From NCBI RefSeq assembly GCF_004358185.1, contig NZ_SMUV01000062.1, positions 57,725-121,724 on the forward strand: DNA of 64,000 nt. The letters run 5' to 3'. Source of the stretch: Antarcticimicrobium luteum. Lineage in GTDB: Bacteria; Pseudomonadota; Alphaproteobacteria; Rhodobacterales; Rhodobacteraceae. Made by a program: the position numbers and the translations under genes. Shown piece by piece: positions 38,560 to 46,942 of this stretch. The notes under the pieces were generated by a model. It ran no database searches. It was not told where the DNA came from and saw nothing but the letters and a program-made list of their open reading frames with translations. Position 1 is the stretch's first letter. Each line of letters begins with the position of its first letter.

Positions 38560-39837
38560 TCAGGCCCCCTTCGCGGCGGTGATGGCGGCGTCGAGAATGT
38601 CCAGCGCCTCGGCAAAGACCTCGTCCTGAACGGTCAGCGGTGCCAGGAAACGGATCACGTTGCCATAGACCCCGCAGGTCAGCAGGATCAGCCCCCGGCT
38701 GAGCGCTTCGGTCCGCACCCGGTTGGTGAAATCGGCGTCCGGCGCGCTGCCATCGGCGCTGTTGAACTCGGCGGCCACCATCATTCCGGGGCCGCGGACG
38801 TCGACGATCTGCGGCGTGGTCTCGCGGATTGCCTCAAGCCGCTGGCGCAGCCGGGCGCCCAGCTCATTGGCGCGGGCGCAGAGGTCTTCCTCCTCGATCA
38901 CGTCGAGCACGGCGTTGCCTGCAGCCACCCCCAGCGGGTTGCCGCCATAGGTGCCACCCAGCCCGCCGGGGGCGGCGGCATCCATCAGATCGGCGCGTCC
39001 GGTGACCGCCGAGATCGGCAGCCCGCCGCCCAGCCCCTTGGCCATGGTGGTGATGTCGGCGGCGACGTCATAGGCCTCCATCGCGAACAGCCGCCCGGTA
39101 CGGGCGAAGCCGGTCTGCACCTCATCGGCGATCATCACGATGCCGTGGGTGTCGCAAAGCTTGCGGATCGCGCGCATCAGCCCGGCCGGCGCGGGATAGA
39201 AGCCGCCCTCGCCCTGAACCGGCTCGAGGATGATCGCGGCGACGCGGGCGGGGTCGAGATCGGCCTTGAACAGCTTGTCGATCGCCGCGAGCGAGGCATC
39301 GACCGAGCCGCCATGCAGTTCGACCGGGAAGGGCACATGATAGACATCCGGCATCATCGCGCCAAAGCCTGTCTTGTAGGGCGCGACCTTGCCGGTGAGG
39401 CTCATCCCCATGAAGGTGCGGCCGTGGAAGCCGCCGCCAAAGGCGATCACGGCGGGCCGCCCGGTGGCGGCGCGGGCGATCTTGACGGCGTTCTCCACCG
39501 CCTCGGCGCCAGTGGTGACGAAGATCGTTTTCTTGTCGAAGTTGCCCGGCACCTTGTCGTTCAGCCGCTCGGCCAGCCGGACATAGGGCGCATAGGGCAG
39601 CACCTGATGGCAGGTGTGGGTGAAGCGCCCCATCTGCTCGGTGACCGCCGCCATCACCTTTGGGTGGCAATGGCCGGTGTTCACCACCGCGATGCCGGCG
39701 GCGAAATCGATGTAGCGGTTGCCGTCCACGTCCCAGACCTCGGCATTCTGCGCGCGGTCGGCATAGACCTGGGTCAACATGCCGACGCCACGGGCAATGG
39801 CCGTATCGCGGCGGGCGGCGAGATCTGCGTTCGACAT
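38560..39837 (-). CDS. gabT: 4-aminobutyrate aminotransferase
   Basis: 425-residue class III PLP aminotransferase that converts GABA and 2-oxoglutarate to succinate semialdehyde and glutamate. The phosphate-binding loop is TTGAEAVENAVKIAR, the PLP-stacking segment is GGGFHGRTFMGMSLTGK, the Asp/Gln cofactor contacts are in IADEVQTGFARTG and the Schiff-base Lys is in TTMAKGLGGGLP. The adjacent gabD and the divergent XRE-cupin regulator support a GABA or putrescine route. Start MSNADLAARR is preceded by GAAAGGAAACAGG. Confidence 0.94.
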   Translation of the reverse strand: MSNADLAARRDTAIARGVGMLTQVYADRAQNAEVWDVDGNRYIDFAAGIAVVNTGHCHPKVMAAVTEQMGRFTHTCHQVLPYAPYVRLAERLNDKVPGNFDKKTIFVTTGAEAVENAVKIARAATGRPAVIAFGGGFHGRTFMGMSLTGKVAPYKTGFGAMMPDVYHVPFPVELHGGSVDASLAAIDKLFKADLDPARVAAIILEPVQGEGGFYPAPAGLMRAIRKLCDTHGIVMIADEVQTGFARTGRLFAMEAYDVAADITTMAKGLGGGLPISAVTGRADLMDAAAPGGLGGTYGGNPLGVAAGNAVLDVIEEEDLCARANELGARLRQRLEAIRETTPQIVDVRGPGMMVAAEFNSADGSAPDADFTNRVRTEALSRGLILLTCGVYGNVIRFLAPLTVQDEVFAEALDILDAAITAAKGA

Positions 39838-39995
39838 CCTGTTTCCTTTCGGTTGGCGGATCGTGTCATAGGCCCGGATCCGGGGCTGGCGCCGACCGTA
39901 AGGTGTTATGGGATGGCAAAAATAGGCTGTTTTTTCATTGGAGCAAGCTGTTGATATTGCTAGAGTAGGCTGGAATTTGTTTCGGGATACTCAAC

Positions 39996-40574
39996 ATGCG
40001 CAACATACCGGGCGATAGCTTTGATCTTGGAATCGGCCGCCGGCTGCGCGCCCTGCGCCAGCGCGCCGGCCTGTCGCAACGGGTGCTGGCCAAGCGGGCC
40101 GAGGTGACCAACTCCACCATCTCGCTGATCGAATCGGGCAAGGTGAACCCCTCGGTTGGCGCGCTCAAACGTATCCTCGACGGCATTCCGGTCGGCCTGT
40201 CGGAGTTCTTCGCCTTCGAGCCGGAGCCCGAGGCCGAACGGGCGGTGTTCTTTGCCGCCGAGGATCTGGTCGAGATCGGCAAGGGCAAGCTGTCGTTCAG
40301 GCAGGTGGGCACCAATCTGCACGGCCGGGCGATGATGATCCTGCAGGAAACCTATGACATCGGCGCCGACACCGGCCGCAAGATGTACGGGCACGAGGCC
40401 GAAGAGGGCGGCATCGTGATTTCCGGCCGGGTCGAGGTGACGGTGGGCGAGCAGCGCAAGATCCTCGGGCCCGGGGACGCCTATTACTTTGACAGCCGCG
40501 AGCCGCACCGCTTCAGGCAGGTCGGACCGGAGAAATGCGTGGTGGTCAGCGCCTGCACGCCGCCAACCTTCTGA
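39996..40574 (+). CDS. XRE-family regulator with cupin domain (PuuR-like)
   Basis: 192-residue regulator. Residues 10-65 form the XRE helix-turn-helix (IGRRLRALRQRAGLSQRVLAKRAEVTNSTISLIESGKVNPSVGALKRIL). Residues about 115-188 form a cupin sensor (GHEAEEGGIVISGRVEVTVG, LGPGDAYYFDSREPHRF). The same architecture as PuuR, which controls putrescine and GABA catabolism. Divergent from gabT with a 158-base interval holding AT-rich promoter sequence. A local repressor of gabTD is the natural reading; the effector is not visible. Confidence 0.9.
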   Translation: MRNIPGDSFDLGIGRRLRALRQRAGLSQRVLAKRAEVTNSTISLIESGKVNPSVGALKRILDGIPVGLSEFFAFEPEPEAERAVFFAAEDLVEIGKGKLSFRQVGTNLHGRAMMILQETYDIGADTGRKMYGHEAEEGGIVISGRVEVTVGEQRKILGPGDAYYFDSREPHRFRQVGPEKCVVVSACTPPTF

Positions 40575-40576
40575 GA

Positions 40577-40598
40577 GGCGGGCGCACCGTGTCCCGCC
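40577..40598. terminator. weak hairpin between convergent genes
   Basis: GGCGGG and CCCGCC arms separated by 10 bases, 2 bases after the XRE-cupin stop, between convergent genes. No T-run; it could act as a bidirectional pause or Rho-assisted stop. Confidence 0.35.
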
Positions 40599-40622
40599 CG
40601 GCTTTGCGGGCGTCCCCGGCGG

Positions 40623-41384
40623 TCAGGAGCCGCCGATATTGCGCTCCATCAATCGCTGGAACAGCCGTGGCGACAGCCGGTTGATCCGCCAGGCCAGCCG
40701 CGCGACGCGTCCCACCGGGATAAAGTCGCGGTGACGCTCCAGCCCCCGCAGAATTTCAACGGCGGCCTGATCCGGCGTCATGTAGTCCACCCCGTCCGCC
40801 GCCGATCCGGGGCGGGCGATGCCGTCGGCGCCGCGCTGATCATTGCCGATATTGGTGGCGACGAAGGAGGGGGCGGCGATGGCGACATGGACGCCCTGCG
40901 CCCGCTCTTCCGATCTCAGCGAGGCAAAGAACCCCTCCAGCGCGTGTTTCGAGGCGGCATAGGCCGTGCGGTGATACAGCGGCGAGAAACCGGCGACCGA
41001 GGAGATCGCCAGATGGGTGCCGCCGGCCGCCCGCACCGGGGCCAGCAGGGCGCGGGCCATTTCCACGGCTGCGAAATAGTTGATCTCGAACACCCGGCGG
41101 TGGCTCTCCGCATCGGTTGCATCGAAGGCCCCGATCTGGGTTACGCCGGCGTTGTAGATGGCCAGATCGACCGCGCCGCCGCTCCACTTCGCCACCCGGT
41201 CCATCGCCGCCGAGAGGCTGGCCGGGTCGGTCAGATCGCAGGCCAGCGGCAACCGGGCCGGGCTGGCGTCCAGCCCCTCGGTGGACAGGTCGAGAAGGGC
41301 GACGGCCCATCCCTCGGCCTGCAATTGCGCCGCCAGCGCCCGGCCCAGCCCGCCCGCGCCGCCCGAGATTACCGCGTGTTTCAT
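40623..41384 (-). CDS. short-chain dehydrogenase/reductase
   Basis: 253-residue classical SDR. The cofactor loop is ISGGAGGLGRALAAQL near 8, and the catalytic Ser and Tyr-Lys are in ISSVAGFSPLYHRTAYAASKHALEG. Asp at the end of strand 2 (LLDLS) indicates NAD. The C-terminal part has an amphipathic region (ARLAWRINRLSPRLFQRLMERN) seen in lipid- and sterol-acting SDRs. The ATG overlaps the epimerase stop (ATGA), and the longer frame is rejected. Last gene of the four-gene monooxygenase operon. Confidence 0.88.
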   Translation of the reverse strand: MKHAVISGGAGGLGRALAAQLQAEGWAVALLDLSTEGLDASPARLPLACDLTDPASLSAAMDRVAKWSGGAVDLAIYNAGVTQIGAFDATDAESHRRVFEINYFAAVEMARALLAPVRAAGGTHLAISSVAGFSPLYHRTAYAASKHALEGFFASLRSEERAQGVHVAIAAPSFVATNIGNDQRGADGIARPGSAADGVDYMTPDQAAVEILRGLERHRDFIPVGRVARLAWRINRLSPRLFQRLMERNIGGS

Positions 41385-42319
41385 AGCCCGGCCCATGTTT
41401 TCCAAAGCTCGAAGGTCTCGGCGCTGGTCTTTTCCGGGACATAGCCGAACTCCCGTTTCAGCGCGTCATTGGCCAGCACGGGGCGGTATTGCAGGAACCG
41501 GACCTGTTCCGGTCCGTATCGGGACAGCCGCAGCGGATGGGCGATCCCCAGCGCGGCCCTGATCCCCCAGGCGGGCAGGCGCAGCACCGGTTTGCCCAGC
41601 CGCAGGGCAATCTCGGATATGCTCAGCGCGCCGTCGCCCGCGACGTTGTAGATGCCTGCCGGCCCGTCGGTGGCCGCGCGCCGCAGGATGCGGGCCAGAT
41701 CGCGGGTCCAGATGAAGACAAAGGGGCTGTCGCATCCGGCGATGGCCAGCAGGCGGGGTTTGCGGAACAGCGCGGTGATCTGGTTGTCGGTGCCTTCCCC
41801 CAGCACCGTGCCGACGCGCAGCACCACCTGCTCCAACGCTGGATGGTCGCGGCGGGCTTCGGCCAGTATCTCCTCGACCCGCCGCTTGTGGTCGGCATAG
41901 GGGAATTCGGGATTGCCGCGCAGCGCATCGCTTTCCCGCAGCCAGGCGGGGTTGTCGGGGTAATAGCCATAGGCGGCGCCGGAGGAGGTGACCACCAGCC
42001 GCCGCGTCCCCGCCGCGCGCGCGGCCGCCAGCACCTTGCGGGTGCCCTCCACATCCACCTGGTAGGCGAAATCGCGCCCCGATCCGGGCGGAGGGGTGAC
42101 GATCGAGGCCAGGTGGACGATGACCTCCGGTTTCTCCGCCGCGATCACCCGCGCGGGATCGTCGCCGGTCACGTCCATCCTTGCAAAGCGCGCGTTTTCC
42201 GGCAGTTCCGGCGGCTGGGCCAGATCGGTTGCGATGACCTCCTGTCCGCTATCCGCCAGTTCGGTCAGCACAGCGCGCCCCACCATGCCGCCGGCGCCGG
42301 TGATCAGGATCCTGCTCAT
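41381..42319 (-). CDS. NAD-dependent epimerase/dehydratase family protein (extended SDR)
   Basis: 312-residue extended SDR: LITGAGGMVGRAVL near 5, Asp at the end of strand 2 (IATDL), SSGAAYGYYPDN near 118 and the catalytic YxxxK in FPYADHKRR near 142. The later half (IWTRDLARILRRA, GIYNVAGDGALSISEI) resembles sterol- and ketone-acting 3-beta-HSD-like members rather than nucleotide-sugar enzymes. Its TGA overlaps the SDR start, and its own start overlaps the BASS stop, so the operon is tightly coupled. Confidence 0.87.
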   Translation of the reverse strand: MSRILITGAGGMVGRAVLTELADSGQEVIATDLAQPPELPENARFARMDVTGDDPARVIAAEKPEVIVHLASIVTPPPGSGRDFAYQVDVEGTRKVLAAARAAGTRRLVVTSSGAAYGYYPDNPAWLRESDALRGNPEFPYADHKRRVEEILAEARRDHPALEQVVLRVGTVLGEGTDNQITALFRKPRLLAIAGCDSPFVFIWTRDLARILRRAATDGPAGIYNVAGDGALSISEIALRLGKPVLRLPAWGIRAALGIAHPLRLSRYGPEQVRFLQYRPVLANDALKREFGYVPEKTSAETFELWKTWAGL

Positions 42320-43218
42320 CGTTCCGCCACGGTCCGCGACATGATCGCGGCCAGCGCGATACCCGAGATCGCGTGCCAGATGCCCCAGAAGGCGGCCACC
42401 ACCGCCATGCCGCCCAGTCCGCCGAAAAAGGCGAAGATCAGAACCAGGCCAAGGCCCGAGTTCTGTATGCCGGTCTCGATGGTGACGGCGCGGCGATTGA
42501 AGGGGGACAGCCGGGCCAGAGTGGCCACGGCCCAGCCGCCCCCCAATGCCAGGGCGTTGTGCAGAACCACAAGGCCCGCAACCGCCCCGGCATACCCCAG
42601 GAAGAAATCCCAGTTCGACGCCAGCGCCAGTACGATGAAGGCGAAGAAGATCGCCATCGAAAGGGCCTGCAATGGCCGGTGCAGTCGGGCGGTGAGGGCA
42701 GGGCGGCGCATGTTCAACCGAACGCCCAGAACCAGCGGCAGCACCAGCATCAGGCCCACGGTGAGTGCCACCTGGACCGGGTCGATGGCGGTCTCGCGCA
42801 GGATATCACGGGTGGGGCCGTAAAGCCCGCCCCAAAGCGCGATGTTCACCGGGGTGAGCAGGATTGCGCCCACCGTGGCAACCGCAGTCATGGATACCGA
42901 GAGGGCGGCGTTGCCGCCGGCGCGATGGGTTATGAAGTTCGAGATGTTCCCGCCCGGGCAGGCCGCCACCAGGATCAGCCCCAGCGCGATGGAGGGGCGC
43001 GGCTGGGTCGCGAGCACCATCAGAAAGGTCAGGGCCGGCAGCACCAGAAACTGCGAAAAAAGCCCTACGATCAGGGGTTTGGGCGCCCGGCGCAGGCGGT
43101 GGAAATCCTCCGGCTTCAGGTCGATGGCGATGGAGAACATCACCACCGCGAGGATCGCGTTCAGCAGCATCAGCGACGCAGGACTGAAATTCAGTGTGAT
43201 GTCGTCGATGCCGGTCAT
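42316..43218 (-). CDS. bile acid:sodium symporter (BASS) family transporter
   Basis: 300-residue membrane protein with about ten hydrophobic segments. It carries the BASS core: FSQFLVLPALTFLM, the conserved LILVAACPGGNISNFITHRAGGNAALSVSMT crossover with its Pro-Gly-Gly, and the second crossover VTIETGIQNSGLGLVL (E.G.QN motif). It imports organic anions such as bile acids, pantoate, oxo acids or sterol sulfates with sodium. Being encoded in one operon with a Baeyer-Villiger/FMO-type enzyme and two steroid-like SDRs suggests a cyclic or terpenoid acid. Confidence 0.9.
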   Translation of the reverse strand: MTGIDDITLNFSPASLMLLNAILAVVMFSIAIDLKPEDFHRLRRAPKPLIVGLFSQFLVLPALTFLMVLATQPRPSIALGLILVAACPGGNISNFITHRAGGNAALSVSMTAVATVGAILLTPVNIALWGGLYGPTRDILRETAIDPVQVALTVGLMLVLPLVLGVRLNMRRPALTARLHRPLQALSMAIFFAFIVLALASNWDFFLGYAGAVAGLVVLHNALALGGGWAVATLARLSPFNRRAVTIETGIQNSGLGLVLIFAFFGGLGGMAVVAAFWGIWHAISGIALAAIMSRTVAER

Positions 43219-44534
43219 GCCGCCCGCCCCCGTCCGAGCCGCGCGATCCAGCCGGTGACTGCTTTGCGATAGGTGGCCTTGTCGACGTAATAGGCCATGC
43301 GCGGCAGGTTGAGGTAGGCCATGCCGCCGGTCGCCGGGCTGAAGCCTTTGGCCTTTTCCCGCTGGAGCGTTTTCGCCCCGGCGGTGCCGTCGCGCAGCCC
43401 GGCGAGATAGCGGGCCACCATCTCGGCCTGCTCGTGCCGCCCCTGCCAGCCGAGGCCGGAGGCCTCGACCATGCCGAGGACAAAGAGGTCGTCGCGGGTG
43501 GGATGCATGGCGTTGAGATAAAGATGCGGCGCGTCGCCCTGCCAGTTCAGAAGCGCCTTGTCGATGAAGGGATAGTGCAGTTTGTAGCCGGTGGCGGCGA
43601 CGATCATGTCGTAGTCTTGGGCGCGGCCGTCGGTGAAATGTACGGTTTTTCCGTCAAATCGTACAATGTCTGGCCGGATCGAAAGATCGCCGTGCCCGGC
43701 ATGGTGAATCACCAGCGAATTGACCACCGGGTGGCTTTCGTAGAGCTGGTAGTCGGGCTTGGGGAAGCCATAGCGCTGGGGGTCGCCGACGAACCATTTC
43801 AGGATCAGTCCGTCGATCCGCCGCTTCAGCCACATCGGCAGCCTGATCATTCCTCCCATGGTGTCGGCGGGTTTGCCGAAGACGTATTTCGGCACGAAGT
43901 AATAGCCGCGCCGCATCGACAGATCGCAGCAGACCCCGTGATGGATCGCGTCCACCGCGATGTCGCAGCCGGAATTGCCGGCGCCGATGATCAGCACCCG
44001 CTTGCCGTCGAACTGGGCGGCAGAGCGATAGGCCGAGGAGTGGATCAACTCGCCGTCGAACGTCCCGGCGAATTCCGGCATGTTTGGCTCGGACAAGGTG
44101 CCGTTGGCGATCAGCACACCGGCAAAGACCTCCTCATGCGCGCCGTCGTCATCGCGCCAACTGACCCGCCAGCCGTCGCCGGACCCGCCCAGCGGTTCGC
44201 ATTCGGTCACCTCGGCCCCGAACCGGTAGTGGCGATAGAGGTCGAAGGCCCTGGCGAAGTCCCGGAAATATTCCTTGAGCTCCCGGTGCGAGGGGTAGTC
44301 GGCCGCCCCCGCGCGCATCGGAAAGTCGGTGAATTCGGTCATCGTCTTGGACGAGATCAGATGGGCGCTCTCGTACATTGTCGATTTCGGCCCGTCGATG
44401 TCCCACAGACCGCCCACGTCGCGGTGCAATTCGAACCCCTGGAACGGAATATCCTGTTCGGCCAGCACCTTTGCGGCGGCCAGCCCCATTGGTCCGGCCC
44501 CGATAAGGGCGAACCTGTCGCGCGTTTCCGTCAT
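43215..44534 (-). CDS. flavin-containing monooxygenase (FMO/class B)
   Basis: 439-residue class B flavoprotein monooxygenase. FAD fold: ALIGAGPMGLAAAKVLAEQ; the FMO fingerprint FxGxxxHxxxY appears as FDGELIHSSAY; the NADPH fold is RVLIIGAGNSGCDIAVDAI; and IVAATGYKL matches the C-terminal ATGY motif. It would oxygenate a soft heteroatom or a ketone. I start at MTETRDRFAL, preceded by AGGGAGGAGAC, an excellent ribosome site. It is the first gene of the operon, divergent from TetR. Confidence 0.9.
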   Translation of the reverse strand: MTETRDRFALIGAGPMGLAAAKVLAEQDIPFQGFELHRDVGGLWDIDGPKSTMYESAHLISSKTMTEFTDFPMRAGAADYPSHRELKEYFRDFARAFDLYRHYRFGAEVTECEPLGGSGDGWRVSWRDDDGAHEEVFAGVLIANGTLSEPNMPEFAGTFDGELIHSSAYRSAAQFDGKRVLIIGAGNSGCDIAVDAIHHGVCCDLSMRRGYYFVPKYVFGKPADTMGGMIRLPMWLKRRIDGLILKWFVGDPQRYGFPKPDYQLYESHPVVNSLVIHHAGHGDLSIRPDIVRFDGKTVHFTDGRAQDYDMIVAATGYKLHYPFIDKALLNWQGDAPHLYLNAMHPTRDDLFVLGMVEASGLGWQGRHEQAEMVARYLAGLRDGTAGAKTLQREKAKGFSPATGGMAYLNLPRMAYYVDKATYRKAVTGWIARLGRGRAA

Positions 44535-44548
44535 GTCTCCTCCCTGCG

Positions 44549-44575
44549 TTGTGCATATATTGAACATGTGTATAA
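44549..44575. promoter_or_regulatory. imperfect palindrome, candidate TetR operator
   Basis: In the 78-base interval between the monooxygenase and TetR genes the sequence TTGTGCATAT-N7-ATGTGTATAA is an imperfect inverted repeat (7 of 10 pairs), followed by further ATGTGCATTTGCAT. The element lies where a TetR repressor would block both promoters. Symmetry is seen; binding is inferred. Confidence 0.5.
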
Positions 44576-44612
44576 AATAACGCAATGTGCATTTGCATGA
44601 AGGAGGGGTGAG

Positions 44613-45281
44613 ATGGGGAAAGTCTCGGAAAATCAACGACAAAGGGCCCCTTCGAAGCGGTCGTTGCAGACCCGTGGGCGCATTCTTGACGCGGCGGAAC
44701 GGATCTTCGCCGAGCGTGGTTTCGACGCAGCGACGATTCGCGACATCGCGGCAGAGGCCGGGGTGCAAGCGGGGCTGGTGCATCACCATGGCGGCGGCAA
44801 GGAGGCGCTGTTTCATCTGACCGTTGCCCGCCGCGCGAAAGAGCTGTCGCAGCTGCGGATGGCGGCGCTGGAGGCGCGCCGCGCGGCTGGTGCGATGACG
44901 GTGCGCGACGTGGTCGCCTGTTTTCTGGAGCCTTATGTCCGCATGGCGCGGGACGGCGGGCCGCAATGGCTGGCCTATGCGCGGCTGGTGGCCCATGTCT
45001 CGGCCGATCCGCGGTGGCGGGAGCTGGCGGCAGAGTGCTTCGACCCGACCGCCGGCCGCTTTATCGACGAAATTGCGGCCCTGCGCCCCGGTGCGCCGCG
45101 TCCGGCGGTTGCCACCGGGTTCGTCTATTCGGTGGCGGCGATGCTGGCGCATGTCACCTCGGGCTGGCGGGTCGGGGCGCTGGCGGGCGGGGATACAGAC
45201 GGCGATGCAGACGAGGCGTCGCCGGGCGATCTGGTGGCGTTCTGCGCGGCGGGCATCGAGGCGGCGCTGCGCCCGCACTGA
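44613..45281 (+). CDS. TetR-family transcriptional regulator
   Basis: 222-residue repressor. The helix-turn-helix is RGRILDAAERIFAERGFDAATIRDIAAEAGVQAGLVHHHGGGKEALF; the usual FY.SKE is replaced by HHGGGKE, a divergent recognition helix. The C-terminal ligand domain has a segment like other YcdC/FadR-type members (YVRMARDGGPQWLAYARLV). It is divergent from the monooxygenase operon and upstream of the acyl-CoA dehydrogenase, so it may control both. The ATG follows GGAGGGGTGAG. Confidence 0.9.
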   Translation: MGKVSENQRQRAPSKRSLQTRGRILDAAERIFAERGFDAATIRDIAAEAGVQAGLVHHHGGGKEALFHLTVARRAKELSQLRMAALEARRAAGAMTVRDVVACFLEPYVRMARDGGPQWLAYARLVAHVSADPRWRELAAECFDPTAGRFIDEIAALRPGAPRPAVATGFVYSVAAMLAHVTSGWRVGALAGGDTDGDADEASPGDLVAFCAAGIEAALRPH

Positions 45282-45405
45282 CATTGGCGCTGACGCTGCG
45301 GCAGCGGGCGCCGGGACGTTGCGTAGCGGCGCCTCTGCCCGGATTGCCTTTGATCCGCCACGGCCTAGGATCGGGCCCGACACCGCATTCTGGGAGGAAC
45401 GGATC

Positions 45406-46563
45406 ATGAGCCTGATCACCAAGACCTCGGCCTGGGCAGAGGAAGAGCACGGCATGTTTGCCGACAGCGTCGGTCGGTTTTACGACAACGAACTGGTGCC
45501 CAATATCGACCGCTGGGTCGAGCAGGGCATGGTCGACCGGGCCTTCTGGACCAAGGCGGGCGAGGCCGGGATCATGGGCGGCGCCATTGCCGAGGAGTTC
45601 GGCGGCTCCGGCGGCGGCATCGGCTTCGACGCCGTCACCGTCTATGAGCAGGGCGCGCGCGGCGACAGCGGCTGGGGCTTTTCGATCCAGTCCATCGTGA
45701 TGCATTACCTGGTCAGCTTCGCCACCGAGGAGCAAAAGGCGCGCTGGCTGCCGAAACTGGTCACGGGCGAGATGGTGGCTGCGATCGCGATGACCGAGCC
45801 GGGCACCGGATCGGACCTGCAGGCGGTGCGCACCACGGCGGAGAAGGACGGCAATTCCTACCGGCTGAACGGCTCCAAGACCTTTATCACCAACGGCCAC
45901 ACCGCCGACCTGATCATCGTCGTGGCCAAGACCGACAAAGCGGCCGGTGCCAAGGGCGTGTCGCTGATCGCGCTGGAAACCGAGGGCGCCGAGGGGTTCC
46001 GCCGGGGCCGCAACCTGAAAAAACTCGGGATGAAGGCCAACGACACCGCCGAGCTGTTCTTTGAGGACGTCAAGGTGCCGATGACCAACCTGCTTGGCAA
46101 AGAGGAGGGCCAGGGGTTCTATCAGTTGATGAAGCAACTGCCGTGGGAACGGCTGCTGATCGCGCTGACCGCGCTGGGCGTGATCGACTTCGCCATCGCC
46201 GAGACGGTGAAATACGTGCAGGAGCGCAAGGCCTTTGGCCAACGGGTGATGGATTTCCAGAACACCCGCTTCAAGCTGGCCGAAATGAAGACCAAGGCCG
46301 AGCTGCTGCGGGCCTTCATCAACGATTGCATCACTCGGCTGCAGGCGGGCGAGCTCGATGCCGCCACCGCGTCGATGGCGAAATACTGGGGCAGCCAGAC
46401 CCAGAACGAGGTGGTGCATGAATGCCTGCAGCTGTTCGGCGGCTATGGCTACATGATGGAATATCCCATCGCGCGCCTTTATGCCGACAGCCGGGTGCAG
46501 ATGATCTATGGCGGCACCAACGAGATCATGAAGGAACTGATCGCCCGGTCGATGGACGTGTGA
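45406..46563 (+). CDS. acyl-CoA dehydrogenase
   Basis: 385-residue FAD enzyme that makes an alpha,beta double bond in an acyl-CoA. Middle-domain FAD/substrate contacts: IAMTEPGTGSDLQAVRT and FITNGHTADLIIV; C-terminal domain: RKAFGQRVMDFQNTRFKLAEMKT and LQLFGGYGYMMEYPIARLYADSRVQMIYGGTNEIMKELIA, which places the catalytic Glu. The ATG follows GGGAGGAACGGATC. It follows the TetR gene on the same strand by 124 bases and could be part of the same substrate's degradation. Chain-length preference is not readable. Confidence 0.93.
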   Translation: MSLITKTSAWAEEEHGMFADSVGRFYDNELVPNIDRWVEQGMVDRAFWTKAGEAGIMGGAIAEEFGGSGGGIGFDAVTVYEQGARGDSGWGFSIQSIVMHYLVSFATEEQKARWLPKLVTGEMVAAIAMTEPGTGSDLQAVRTTAEKDGNSYRLNGSKTFITNGHTADLIIVVAKTDKAAGAKGVSLIALETEGAEGFRRGRNLKKLGMKANDTAELFFEDVKVPMTNLLGKEEGQGFYQLMKQLPWERLLIALTALGVIDFAIAETVKYVQERKAFGQRVMDFQNTRFKLAEMKTKAELLRAFINDCITRLQAGELDAATASMAKYWGSQTQNEVVHECLQLFGGYGYMMEYPIARLYADSRVQMIYGGTNEIMKELIARSMDV

Positions 46564-46942
46564 GGCGGGATTGGCGCCGGGGTGCCGGGCGGGGCGCTGT
46601 CCCGTTCGGCGCTGGGCACATGGCTGGAGGCGGGAGGCTCCGGCGGGAGTGGCCGGAGGGAAATCGGCCGTAATATATTGAAGTCGAGGATAATTTACCG
46701 CGCTTGCTCCTGTGCGGGGCACATGCGCGCCACCCTATCGGCCCGCAGGATGTCAAAGCCGTCCCTGAGATGCCCGTGACATGAATGCGCCTGAGTTCCC
46801 TGTTCAGGAGGTCGGAAGAACCTTGCATAGGAGGGGGTATCCAAACATGGGTGCCGATTGGCGAAACGCGTCTGGACCATGCTCTGTCAGATGGGTTTCC
46901 TTGGGTTCTCCTGGCAGGCTTTCCATCCCTGCCGGGAGGAGG
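46564..46942. other. intergenic region, 379 bases
   Basis: Between the acyl-CoA dehydrogenase and the convergent LuxR-type gene. It has a short AT-rich run (AATATATTGAAGTCGAGGATAATTTA, about 46672-46697) inside otherwise GC-rich sequence. No gene, tRNA or strong terminator is recognised; short frames on both strands have no support. Confidence 0.5.
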
